The notes under the pieces: model-generated
The model's input: only the letters and a program-made list of their open reading frames with translations
Database searches by the model: none
Told to the model about the DNA's origin: nothing
Position numbers and translations under genes: made by a program
In this document: positions 21,890-32,390 of the stretch, in pieces
How the letters are laid out: each line of letters opens with the position of its first letter
Position numbering within the stretch: the first letter of the stretch is position 1
Assembly: GCA_023974075.1 (NCBI GenBank)
Contig: JAMFTG010000190.1
Location: forward strand, 67,001 to 131,000
Length of the DNA: 64,000 nt
Direction: 5' to 3'
DNA from: Chaenocephalus aceratus
Lineage: Eukaryota > Chordata > Actinopteri > Perciformes > Channichthyidae

Positions 21890-22499
21890 TGATACCTTAA
21901 TAATTACTTTCTCTAACATTATTTATCCCACAGTATATTCATAAGTTATATGCATACCGTTTAGTTTGAGTAAACGCTCCCCTTGTGCCTTCAGCATATT
22001 GTGTTAGGACGGTAACTCTTCTTTATTGCCGTTAGCATACTGGTTTCTGTGAGGTAACTCCTTTATGTTACAGGATGAAGCCTCAGTTTATTGACTTGTT
22101 GTTTCTAGTCTCCTCCTGACTTACAGAGTCCTGGAGCTGTGAGTTTCTCCTCTTCAGTGAAGCAGCTTTATTTCTGTCTCCTATTGTCGCAGACAAAGTA
22201 GCATTACATGGAAATATTCAAGTAAAGTAAAAGTACCTCTAAATAGTACTTAAGTACAGTACTTGAGTAAATGTACTTAGTTACTTCTCACCTCTGCTAT
22301 GAACCTACGAAGTAGCTGTGGATTAGTTTTGTTGTGTCTGTCGGTTGTATGGAGTTGTCTTGTTTGGTGTCAGCTGTAGTTGTGTTGATTATTTCAGAGA
22401 CCCAGCCGGAGAAGGAGAACTGAGAGCAGCATGGAGGAGAACAAGGAGACTCCTGGAGCTCAGGTCAGTGTGCACTTCATCACAATATATTCCTAATTC
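21890..22499 (+). repeat. Exon-like module, copy B
   Basis: It is the inverted counterpart of 11010-11608 and a direct counterpart of 58200-58438. It contains the TACTTGAGTAAATGTACTTAG repeat and the exon-like unit at 22398-22463. Confidence 0.85.
22398..22463 (+). other. Exon-like unit with ATG and both splice sites, copy B
   Basis: TTATTTCAG acceptor, a 33-base leader, ATG at 22431 and eleven codons (MEENKETPGAQ), then GTCAGT. It lies on the same strand as, and about 12 kb upstream of, the zinc-finger exon at 34.4 kb, which also starts at a codon boundary after an AG. Joining them would be in phase, but no transcript evidence exists. Confidence 0.5.
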
Positions 22500-22869
22500 C
22501 AGCGTTTCCGCCAGCGGGCGTCTTGCCGTCATTTGACGCCCTTATTCAGCTCGGAACGCCCTGGACTCGAGCCGAGGGCGTCCAGAAGAGTTTTTATCGC
22601 TTGAAATGAGGAAAAAGGAGACGGACATCCCTCTGTTGGAGGGGCAAAGGAGTCTGGTGGGATTCTTTTCACCGCCAGCAAAGCGTGTTCCTGTGCGAGT
22701 GGAGCACGCGCGTGAACTGCGAGCGCCGGAGCCTCGCAGCGGCGAAACTGAGGCTCTGGTAAACTGTGGTAACATGAAGAGCCGTTTGGGAGCAGAAAGA
22801 GCCGGCTCTTCTTAGTGAGCCGAGCCAAATGATCCGGCTCGCTAAAAAGAGCCGGGATTCCCATCACTA
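22500..22869 (+). mobile_element. hAT-like element G, copy 1 (GTTTCCGCC ... CATCACTA ends)
   Basis: It begins CAGCGTTTCCGCCAGCGGG and ends GGGATTCCCATCACTA. Towards the right end are inverted GAGCCGGCTC/GAGCCGG-type motifs common in fish hATs. Copies are at 58439-58795 and inverted at 29100-29553. The two ends are not inverted copies of each other, so it could be a fusion of two hAT ends. Confidence 0.6.
22606..22815 (+). CDS. Short frame with a PCNA-binding-like QxxLxxFF motif
   Basis: The 69-residue frame starts MRKKETDIPLLEGQRSLVGF and continues FSPPAKRVPV. Residues 14-21 (QRSLVGFF) fit the PIP-box pattern Q-x-x-L-x-x-F-F, followed by a basic PPAKR. Many hAT/ZMYM1-like transposases start with a similar short basic plus FF motif, so this is probably the first exon of a hAT transposase. 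The copy at 58545-58739 keeps the motif. The 29.4-kb copy has LF instead. The stop at 22813 and the terminal hAT motifs suggest the remainder of the gene has been lost. Whether it is expressed is unknown. Confidence 0.45.
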   Translation: MRKKETDIPLLEGQRSLVGFFSPPAKRVPVRVEHARELRAPEPRSGETEALVNCGNMKSRLGAERAGSS

Positions 22870-23056
22870 ATACGTAAAGAGATAGTATCTGTAAGGGACG
22901 GCTCAATTCAACATTCAAGTCCAGGGTTTCCCTCACAGAGACTTTACCTGGGCCGCCCAGGTTTAACGGCCACAAAAGTATATTTCCCGACCCATTCATT
23001 ATTATTTTTGGATCCGTCCGTGAGCACGACGCCATCTGCAATCGATTTACGAGTGG
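22870..23056. repeat. Dispersed repeat X, copy 2
   Basis: Inverted match to 10456-10620 (landmarks CGCCATCTGCAATCGATTTA and TGGGCCGCCCAGGTTTAACG). It ends abruptly at 23056 in ACGAGTGG, where a hAT starts. Confidence 0.8.
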
Positions 23057-23904
23057 CAGGGTTCGTACGGGTGCTTGAAATCCTTGAAAATGCTTGAAAT
23101 TTGACGTGGTGTTTTCAAGGTTAGGAAAGTGCTTGAATTTTGGGAAAGGTGCTTGAAAATGTAAATGCTTTACTTTTACAATAAATTGCTGTCTGACTGA
23201 ATAGTTCGCTTTTTAGATTAAAAGAAAATAATTGCTTCGCTTCTACATAAAACATCTCCGCTCCGGCCTTCCCGCGCTATGCACGCGACCTGCAAGTGTT
23301 TGTGTTACGTGTGACCTGGGCATTCTGATGAGAGTGATGGATGACTGTGTGCCAGGAGGTTGCCGTTTCAAAGAGCGTTGGCTAGCAGAAGACACATACA
23401 AGCCATGGCTAAGACGAGGGTCAATCGCGAGTGTGTGTGTGTGTATTTTTGCGTTTGTGTACCGGGGAAACACTCACAAGAAACACCGGCTGTTGTTATG
23501 CCTGCTGTGACGTTACATTAGTCCGTTCTCCGCTTGTAATTATGCCGAAGCTTCAAAGTTGTATTTATCATCTGAATTTGCCGAAACAAGTTTAATATTC
23601 TGAGAGCCAATACTTTGTTTATTTGAAAACAGATGAAAACAAACTGTCTTTTATATAAAATTGAAGTATTATACAATTAAAACTACATTTTGCTTTAATC
23701 CCATGTAATTGTAGAATGAACACAGTCTTCCTTTGAAGATGTATAAGTCAGGAGTCTTGAGTAGTCAACATTACCTATAAATATATATATATAAATCATT
23801 GTACACATTTGTAAATATTATTTTCCACTTGTTACCATTGTGAGTCTATTTTTATGCAGCTCTGCGTGATTTTGTGGCTACAATTCAGGCTAATGCACTA
23901 CCAG

Positions 23905-24380
23905 AGGTGGATAAGTACTCAGATATTGTACTTGAGTAAAAGTAGAAGTACTCAGATCTTGTACTTAGTAAAAGTAGAAGTACTCAGATCATGTACTTAG
24001 TAAAAGTAGAAGTACTCAGATCTTGTACTTGAGTAAAAGTAGAAGTACTCAGGTCTTGTTCTTGAGTAAAAGTAGAAGTACTCAGGTCTTGTTCTTGAGT
24101 AAAAGTAGAAGTACTCAGGTCTTGTACTTGAGTAAAAGTAGAAGTACTCAGATCTTGTAGTGAAATTATAAGTACTCAGATCTTGTACTTAGTAAAAGTA
24201 GAAGTACTCAGATCTTGTACTTAGTAAAAGTAGAAGTACTCAGATCTTGTACTTGAGTAAAAGTAGAAGTACTCAGGTCTTGTTCTTGAGTAAAAGTACA
24301 AGTACTCAGATCTTGTACTTGAGTAAAAGTAGAAGTACTCAGATCATGTACTTGAGTAAAAGTAGAAGTACCAGAGTGTA
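23905..24380. repeat. 33-bp tandem repeat, about 14 copies
   Basis: Units of 31-33 bases with AAGTACTCAGATCTTGTACT and GAGTAAAAGTAG. Variation (CAGGTCTTGTTC versus CAGATCTTGTAC) shows several sub-types. On the minus strand 11-residue repeats of the STFTQVQDL type appear, but these result from the period being a multiple of three. Confidence 0.93.
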
Positions 24381-25080
24381 GCAATACTCTGTCACAGTAA
24401 AAGTCCTGCATTCAAAATGTTCCTCAAGTGAAAGTAGAAAAGTATTCTCATCAAAATATAGTGAAACACAGTAAAAGTAGTCGTTGTGCAGATTGGTCCA
24501 TTTCAGAATAATATATATGATGTGTTTTATAATGATTGATCATGAAAGTGTTCTCAAAGCTGGTGGAGGTGCAGCTAGTCTGAAGTACTTTGTAGACTGC
24601 AGGGTAGCTGGTGAAGGTGCAGCTAGTTTGAAGTACTTTGTATACTGGTGAATTTACTCCAGGTGGAACTAAAGTCTGATTTAACACTTGATTAGATTTC
24701 ACATCTGTGAAGTAACTAAAGTTATTAAATACATGCAGTGGAGGAAAAGTACACCATTTACCTCTGACTTGCGTTCACTACCAACCTAAAAGTACCTCAA
24801 CAATTAATCAATAATGTATTGAAAAGTTATTTGGCTGATTGTTTTATATTGGCTCAGACAGGTTATATGGGAGGCCTAGTCTACGTACAGGTCACTAATT
24901 TTGAAATATTAAACTTAGTTTTCTTTTCTTTAATTTTTCATCCTCGTGTAGAATGCTATCACGAAACACACATTTGGTTGTTTATAGCATAAAGAACATC
25001 TGATTTAATGTGAGGTAGGGAAATAATCATTTGAGTATGTGTATATATTATGTAATTTACAACAGCTGTAAGCTGCTGGA
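24381..25080. other. Non-coding right part of the 23.06-25.15 kb hAT
   Basis: Two related GGTGCAGCTAGT(C/T)TGAAGTACTTTGTA units lie at 24567 and 24616. The rest is AT-rich without recognised content. Confidence 0.5.
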
Positions 25081-25146
25081 AAATGCACCTTGAAAATGCT
25101 TGAAAAGTGCTTGAATTTGACTTTGAAAAAGGTGTAAGAACCCTGT

Positions 25147-25196
<50 letters not shown>

Positions 25197-28100
25197 GTTT
25201 ATTTATATAGCCCAATATCACAAATGTTACATTTGTCTCAGTGGTCTTCACAGTGTGTACAGTATGACAATACGACACCCTCTGTCCTTAGACCCTCACA
25301 TCGTACAAGGAAAAACTTCCGAAGAAAACCCACAGTTTAAAGGGAACATGGGAGAAACCTCAGGGAGAGCAACAGAGGAGGGATCCCTCTCCTAGGACGG
25401 ACAGACGTGCAATAGATGCCGTGTGTAAATTGAAAAGATAATACATTTGCAACAATGGTAGTCCAAATGTTTGGAAATGCATGTGTGTATAATAGGAAGA
25501 TGAATCCACGAGGATATCCATCCAGGACCGATGATCCAGGACCACAGCCACGACTCAAGATCCAGCGCTCGCGATCCAGGACACAGGACCGCAGGATCAT
25601 CCATGACTCCGGATCCCGGCGTATATAGACACCAAAAAGAAAGAAATGTGGGGAAGCTGGGTTCATCGGAACATGAGAGTACACAGGTATAGACAGAGAG
25701 AAGGAAGAAGTAAGATGTCCCCTGACAAACTAAGCCTATATCAGCAAAACTAGGGGCTGAATCTAATCAGCCCTAACTATAAGCTTTATCAAAAAGGAAG
25801 GTCTTAAGCGCACTCTTAAAAACGGATAGGGTGTCTGCCGCCCGAACACAAACTGGAAGCTGATTCCACAAATGTGGAGCTTGATAAGAAAAGGCTCTGG
25901 CTCCCATTGTACTTTTAGAGATTCTATGAACAACCAACAACCCTGCATTCTTGGAACGCAATGCCCTAGTAGGACAGTAGGGTATAATGAGTTCTTTAAG
26001 GTAAGATGGCGCCTGCCCATTAAGGGCTTTGTAGGCGAGAAGAAGAATTTTAAATTCTATCCTGTGTTCTATAGGGAGCCAGTGTAAGGCAGCCAGAACA
26101 GGAGTAATGTGGTCCCTTTTCCTAACTCTGGTTAGTACACGAGCCGCAGCATTTTGAATCAGCTGAAGCGACTTGACTGACTTCTTGGTACTCCCTGATA
26201 ATAAAGAGTTACAATAATCCAGTCTGGAAGTAACAAATGCATGGACTAGTTTCTCTGCATCGTTTTAAGACAAGATATGCCTGATTTTTGCAATGTTACG
26301 TAGATGGAAGTAGGCGGTCCTTGAAATTGATTTTATGTGGGCGTTAAAGGATAAATCCTGATCAAATATAACACCAAGATTCCTTACAGTCTCACTGAAG
26401 GCCAAATTAATGCCATCCATAGTTAGTATATCTTTAGATAATTTGTTTCGTAGATTCTTCGGGCCAAGTACAATAACTTCAGTTTTGGTCGTGTTTAACA
26501 TCAAAAAGTTTAAGGTCATCCACGTTTTTAAGTCCTTAAGGCAGTCTTGAATTTTATTTAGATGATTAATTTCATCAGGCTTGATTGATAAATATAGTTG
26601 AGTATCATCCGCATAACAATGAAAGTTTACAGAATGATTCCTTATAATATTGCCTAACGGAAGCATATATAATGTGAACAAAATAGGTCCGAGCACTGAG
26701 CCCTGTGGCACTCCATGGCTAACTTTGGTTTGCGTGGAAGATTCATCGTTAACACGTACAAACTGAGAGCGTTCAGATAGATAGGACCTAAACCAGCCTA
26801 AAGCAGTTCCCTGTATGCCAACTAAGTGCTCTAGTCTTTGCAATAGGATATCATGGTCGATAGTATCAAATGCAGCACTGAGATCGAGCAGAACAAGAAT
26901 AGAGACAAGTCCCCTGTCTGAGGCTATTAGAATGTCATTTGTGACTTTAACCAGAGCTGTCTCTGTGCTATGATGTGTTCTAAAGCCAGACTGAAAATCT
27001 TCAAATAAATTATTGTTTTTTAAGTAATCACACAACTGTTTTGCGACCGCTTTCTCAAGAATCTTTGAGAGGAACGGAAGATTAGAAATAGGTCTATAGT
27101 TGGCTAAAACCTCTGGATCGAGGTTGTGCTTTTTAAGAAGCGGTTTTATCACTGCTACTTTGAATGATTGTGGAACATAGCCTGATAATAAAGACATATT
27201 CATAATATGTAATAAAGAAGTGCTAATTAATGGAAAAACTTCCTTCAACAGCTTAGTTGTAATTGGGTCTAACATGCACGTTGATGGTTTAGAAGAGAGA
27301 ATCATTGAATGTAATTGTTCAAGGTTTATGGCTGAAAAGCATTCTAGTTTACTATCTAGTTTAATATTAGAACTTACGTTTCCGGGAGCTGTTGATAACA
27401 CTATACTGGTCAAAGGCAAGAGGTCATTAATTTTGTTTTTAAGAGTAACAATTTTATCGTTAAAAAACCACATAAAATCATTGCTACTGAGAGCTATGGG
27501 AATAGAAGGCTCAATGGAGCTGTGGCTCTCTGTCAGCCTGGCTACAGTGCTGAAAAGAAATATTGCATTATTCTTATTCTCATCTATTAATGAAGAGTAG
27601 TAGGCTGCTCTCGCTTTACGCAGTGCTTTCTTATATTCATTGAGAGTAATATGCCAAATTAAACGAGATTCTTCAAGTTTAGTGGAACGCCATATCCTTT
27701 CAAGTTGTCTAGGCTTTTGCTTTATTTTGCGGGTTTCGGCATTATGCCATGGAGCTAATCTATGTTTTAATTTCTTCTTTTTCAAAGGAGCAACATAGTC
27801 TAATTTTATTCGCAGCGCATCTATAGCACTATCAACAACATGATCAATTTGGGGTGGTGTACATTTTGTATACGTTTCCTCCCCTACATGCAGACATGCT
27901 ATCGAGTTAAGTATTGGTGGAATCTCTTCCTTAAATGTGGCTATAGCACTAACAGATACGTTTCTGCTGCAGGAGCTTTTGACTAATGCTTTGTAGTCTC
28001 GTAATAGTACTTCAAAAGTTACTAAGAAATGGTCGGATAAAGCAGGATTATGCGGTTCGACTAATAGTTGCTCAATTTCAATACCATAAGTCAGAACAAG

Positions 28101-29050
28101 GTCGAGAGTGTGATTATAGCAGTGGGTTGGTTTATTTACACTCTGACAGAAACCAACAGAATCTAATGTAGAGTTAAATGCAACAGTAAGGCTATTTTTA
28201 TCATCGTCAACATGAATATTAAAGTCACCTACGATAATTACTTTGTCTGTTTTAAGAACCAAAGTTGATAAAAACTCAGAGAATTCTGATAAGAATTCTG
28301 AATAAGGACCTGGTGCACGATACACTGTAACAAATAAGATTGGCTGCAAAGTTTTCCAGGTCGGATGCGTAAGACTAAAAACGAGGCTTTCAAAGGAGGT
28401 ATACTTTAATTTTGGTTTAGTATTGATAAGTAAACTTGAGTCAAAGATTGCTGCAACTCCACCTCCTCGGCCCGTGCCTCGAGCAATATGAGTGTTGACA
28501 TGGCTGGGTGGAGTGGCCTCATTTATGCTGACATATTCTTCATGTCTCAACCAAGTTTCAGTGAGACAGCATATATCAATATTATAATCTGATATTAAAT
28601 CATTTACCAATATTGCTTTAGATGCTAGAGATCTTATGTTTAAGAGACCACATTTAATCTTCCTGTTTTGTTGCACTGTAGTAGTTGTTACATTTACTTT
28701 TATTAGGTTATTATGTATGACACCTCTATTAGGTTTTACCTTAAATTGTCCTTGGGCAGACACACACACCGCTAATATTGGGTATTTTATTGGGTTCGGG
28801 ATTCCTATGGAGTGGACAATGATCCCTCGCTTGCTGTACCTGTTCGCTCTGCTATCGCGTGGAGGGTCTGCTAACAAGCAGCCAACAGAAAGGTTCATGT
28901 TAATGTTGTTGCACCTCACGAATGCCTAACACTGTTATCCCCAAATGAAAGATCACAACCTGTTTTGAAATATACAATATGAATGCACTGGTTAGATGGA
29001 GGTTAGAACGTTGTTGTCTACGATTCTTTAATTGTCAAATCAAGTCTGGG
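25147..29050 (-). mobile_element. Near-full-length L2-like LINE
   Basis: On the minus strand it runs from a 5' region (about 29050-28920) through one long coding frame to a 3' untranslated region and a (GATT)n tail at 25196-25147. The conserved TGTGATATTGGGCTATATAA just before the tail (25225-25206) is a typical fish L2-type 3' end. Length is about 3.9 kb, close to full for this kind of element. The tail abuts a hAT end, and the 5' part is duplicated at 10.2 kb. Confidence 0.9.
25773..28919 (-). pseudogene. LINE endonuclease/reverse transcriptase, one premature stop
   Basis: A target-primed retrotransposition protein. From the ATG at 28919 an 884-residue frame runs to a TAA at 26264-26262. 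It has APE endonuclease motifs (LTETWL at about 119, GDFNIHV at about 231, SDH at about 295) and RT motifs (RPISNLPF at about 609, [12 protein letters not shown] at about 678, [10 protein letters not shown] at about 736, YADD at 769-772). After the TAA the same frame stays open to about 25773 and reads the expected C-terminus ([28 protein letters not shown]), a total of about 1048 codons with one nonsense codon and no frameshift. This is the best preserved LINE in the window. The stop follows RT, so a truncated protein would keep both enzymatic domains. Confidence 0.92.
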
Positions 29051-29054
29051 TTGT

Positions 29055-29553
29055 TTGATTTTGACTTGAGCCGTCCCTTATAGATACTGTATTTTTACAT
29101 TAGTGAGCCGGATCATTTGGCTCGGCTCTCTTTAAGCGCCGGCTGTTTCGGCTCCCAAACGGCTCTTCATGTTACCACAGTTTACCACGGAGCCTCAGTT
29201 TCGCCGCTGCGAGGCTCTGGTGCTCACAGCTCACGTGCGTGCTCCACTAAACCCCCCCCCCCCCCCCGCTCATCACATCCAAATCGCACACGTTCCATGT
29301 TGTCCTGTAGCAGGCACCTTCGATGTCGGAGAATCAATCTTCAATACTCCGAAAATAATCCCACCAGACTCCTTTGCCCCTCCAACAGAGGGATGTCCTT
29401 GTCCTTTTTCCTTTTCGTCATTTCAAGCGATAAAAACTCTCAATCTTCTCTCGAATTATTAATATTTTTGCCCTCGGCTCGCGTTCAGGGCGTCCCGAGC
29501 TGAATAAGGGCGTCAAATGACGGCAAGACGGCCCCCTGGCGGAAACGCTGGAT
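29055..29553 (-). mobile_element. hAT-like element G and repeat X piece, inverted copy
   Basis: On the minus strand it starts CCAGCGTTTCCGCCAGG at 29553 and runs through the same GACGCCCTTATTCAGCTCGG motif and the small frame start (LLEGQRSLVG with LF after it) to GAGCCGGATCATTTGG and the GAGCCGTCCC motif near 29070. A C-run at 29252-29267 and an unrelated stretch replace part of the interior. It is inserted in, or fused to, the L2-like LINE at a CTCAGATC site. Confidence 0.65.
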
Positions 29554-31155
29554 CTGAGGCCATACAATGAAAAACATCTTTGAAAAATCCTGTTGGAATA
29601 ATATCAAGGCGGCGGGAGGAGGATTTCAGAAGTTGTATAATGTCCTCTAGGTTTTTATCATTAATCTGATGGAACTGTGTCATGGTGTCTGAATTGATTT
29701 TAGGTGGACACGGAGACAACACATTTGCTGTACCTGATGCAGAGGCACTGACTGCTTGTCTGATTCTCTGAATGTTGTCAGTGAAGAAGGCAAAGTCATT
29801 GCAGGCCCTGGTGGATAGAAGTTCAGAGGTTACTGCCACTGGGGGGTTAGTTAGTCTGTCGACGGTAGCAAACAAGGCACGTGCGTTGTTTTTGTTGTTG
29901 GTAATGATGTCAGAGAAGAAAGACTGTCGGGCAGATTTCAATTCCAAATGATAAAAGCCAAGTCTCTCTTTATAGATTTCAAAGTGAACCTGGAGATTTG
30001 TTTTTCTCCACCTATGTTCAGTTTTTCGACACTATCTCTTTTTTCTGTTTTAACGGTCATGGCCTTTCTCCATGGAGATATTTTCTTGCCAGACACTTCC
30101 TTTACCCTAGTTGGAGCAATGGCATCTATAACATTTTTATTTTTGAATTCAAATTATCTAATAGCTCATTTACTGAGATGTTAGCAGGGGCAAGTGTGGA
30201 AGAAACATTCCGATTAAAACATTTCCCTAGTATTTTCAGTTAAATATCGCTTTGTGGTTACCTCTTTTTGAACATTTGTCTGAACAGAAATAGAGCTCTC
30301 AAAGGAATGATCAGAGAGCGCAACCTCAGAGATATTCAGACCCCTTGAGATCCTTAAGTCCAGAGTGTGCCCCTTATTGTGCGTGGGCTCCGTCACATGC
30401 TGAGTCAGTCCATAGTTATCAAGGCAGCCCCTCTGTCCTGGGGGTTGTCAACATGGATGTTAAAATCACCAACAATGACTAGATGGTCAAAGTCAAAACA
30501 CACTATAGACAGCAGCTCAGTAAAGTCATCACAAAAAGCTAAAAGAAGCTAAGAGCACAGCTGAACTCCCGCGGCCCTGGGGGGCCCCTACATTGTTTGT
30601 GATGGCAGATGATAGGGTTTTGTTAACCTTCACAAGTTGCTCTCTACTGGTGAGGAATGCGGCATACCAGTAAATCAGGTATGGATTTACTTCAATTTTG
30701 GCCATTCTTGACACCAAGATGTCTGCTTGTATTGTGTTGCTGCTGAGAAGTCTAGGAAGAGGGCTCTTGCATAGGTGTGACGTTTATCTAAATGTTTAGT
30801 AATGATATGAACCAGAGTAGCAACAGTACCACCCCCTTGCTTATAGGCAAATTGGTATGGATCAAGTATGTCTTGTCCGTCACAATAGGTTTAGCTGAAG
30901 AGGTCATTCCTGTCATGGTTCTCATGGTGTCCCACACTTTTTTGGGGTCTTTGACTTTAAAAGCATTTCCCAAAAGCTCTGTGCCAGTTTTGATTCCCTC
31001 AATTTGACTTTCAGTTCTTTCTCTGTCTAAGTGCTCCCATAGCTATTTTCCTGGTTTTTATAACTTTTTTTTAATGTCCTTAGTCACATATGATTCATTA
31101 CTTGGATAGATTTGTATTTCTTTAGTGGGAACACAGAAGTTAATATAGTCTTTAG
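29554..31155 (-). pseudogene. Chimeric LINE fragments, inverted copy without the 5601-8956 hAT
   Basis: The minus strand repeats the arrangement at 4273-5600 plus 8957-9225: pre-RT linker and RT piece (30970-30560), endonuclease piece (30530-30200) and the L2-like pre-RT block (29947-29560). At 29805-29835 the LLSTRACNDF text is continuous, giving the empty site of the hAT. Stops and frameshifts are frequent, several in the same places as in the other copy. Confidence 0.85.
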
Positions 31156-31303
31156 GGATGCTCCGATCGAGATCGGCCGATACTCACTCTCTACCGATCG
31201 ATCGGTGCTCTCTAAACATGCCGATCGCGAGAGCCGATCGCGAGAGCCGATCGCGAGAGCCGATCGCGAGAGCCGATCGCGAGAGCCGATCGCATGACGT
31301 AAA
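31156..31303 (-). mobile_element. hAT end (TAGGGATGCTCCGATCG) with a 13-bp tandem repeat
   Basis: The terminus abuts the LINE as at 4272. From 31221 five perfect copies of a 13-base unit (CCGATCGCGAGAG) and a partial sixth follow; the 4.2-kb copy has no such array. The tail is GATCGCATGACGTAAAATA, matching 4170-4190 inverted. Confidence 0.7.
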
Positions 31304-31325
31304 ATATATATATATATATATATAT
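31304..31325. repeat. (TA)n microsatellite
   Basis: A short TA run between two hAT ends. Confidence 0.9.
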
Positions 31326-32095
31326 TAGGGCTGTCAAATGATTAACATTTTTAATCAGATTAATCACAGCTTAAAAATTAATTAATCATGATTAATCACC
31401 ATTCGAACTATGTCCAAAATATGCCATTTCTTTATGTATATTGTTGTGGGAATGGAAAGATAAATGAAAGAAGGCGGATATATCCATTTAACATACAGTA
31501 TCTATGTTTATTATAACATTTTTCTGCGTGTCAAAATGAAAGACAACCCACACACCTATCAATCATCAAACCGTGGGGTCTTAATTCATTACGTGTTGAT
31601 TTCTATCAACGGGTTGGCGTAGTTTTGGCACAAGTCCGTTGTACAGACCGACGTTAACAGCAGCCCTGTCTGTGCACACGGAGACCGACTCTGTCGTCCG
31701 GTGATCTAACCGCCTTCTGGAAAAGCTTCACAAGTATGTCGGTACGCAAATGCGCTTTGTGACACAAGTGACGGTACTCTTTTCAGATTACGCCATAACC
31801 TGCGTACCAGTTATGTGCACCCCTGTACTACAGCAAAAGTATTCTCTGTCGGGACTTCCTGCAACAACACCACGCCATTATCAAAGATGTTCTATTAAGA
31901 AGATGATCACAACGTGACAAAAGTTTTCAAAACCGTGACTACTGAAATCAATCTTACTAACTGCTGTCTGTGCAATTTACTCCGCGAGTTGGCAGACTTT
32001 ATTTTGCTTAATTTAATATCATTTTTCATGGTGGGGCTAAGCCATTTCTTGGTATGGGTGTAGCCTACCCCAGCCATACCCTGGCGCTGCCACTG
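31326..32095. mobile_element. Two hAT-type ends with unassigned sequence between
   Basis: At 31326 TTAGGGCTGTCAAATGATTAA, followed by TTAATCATGATTAATC-type inverted words, is a common fish hAT end. At 32095, on the minus strand, CAGTGGCAGCGCCAGGGTAT starts another hAT type also present at 46003. Neither partner end was identified; between them sequence is AT-rich and non-coding. Confidence 0.45.
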
Positions 32096-32139
32096 GTGGC
32101 ACGTATGGGGCGGGCCATTCTGCACATGCGTTAAATGCG

Positions 32140-32390
32140 TTATATATATCATCATGAACACATCTGTCCATCAGACAGAGTATTGCCGTGCCTCCTGTCA
32201 TCATTAATGGACTTCTCTTTAAAATGACCGCTCAGAGGAGAGGAGTTCTCATTTCTCTAACCGCCTGCTGCTTCCCCTCCTCTCTCCTCAGTCCTCCACT
32301 CGCATCTCCTGTGGGCGGGACTAAGTATTTAGGAGGGGAGTCGAGGAGGGGAAATTTGAGTATTGAGAAACCGCTATTGGCTCCTTTATC
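32140..32390 (+). mobile_element. Foldback MITE, copy 3, with flank
   Basis: 32225-32390 is the foldback family (GAGGAGAGGAGTTCTCATTT to GGGGAAATTTGAGTATTGAG). The flank 32140-32224 (GAACACATCTGTCCATCAGA, CATTAATGGACTTCTC) is the reverse of 45760-45830. Confidence 0.75.

Larger units (their letters stand above)
23057..25145. mobile_element. 2.1-kb hAT (CAGGGTTCKTAC ends) with internal minisatellite
   Basis: The ends are CAGGGTTCGTACGGGTGC and GGTGTAAGAACCCTG, with CTTGAAAATGCTTGAAA subterminal motifs at both sides. The left flank is repeat X. The right flank is the microsatellite tail of a LINE, so the second target copy is missing. No transposase was recognised. Confidence 0.75.

Noticed and set aside
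22529..23041. 170-codon minus-strand frame over repeat X and element G
   Set aside because: Long but without domain; it spans an element boundary at 22869, and copies at 10.5 and 58.8 kb differ by deletion, so chance openness is more likely.
23905..24380. Possible CRISPR array
   Set aside because: Units are contiguous with no unique spacers and the genome is eukaryotic; this is a minisatellite.
23057..25145. Clean 8-bp target duplication for the 2.1-kb hAT
   Set aside because: The left flank (ACGAGTGG) and right flank (TATCAATC) do not match; the right side has been replaced by the LINE tail.
27220..28929. Plus-strand open frames inside the LINE
   Set aside because: They are antisense shadows of the LINE protein on the minus strand.
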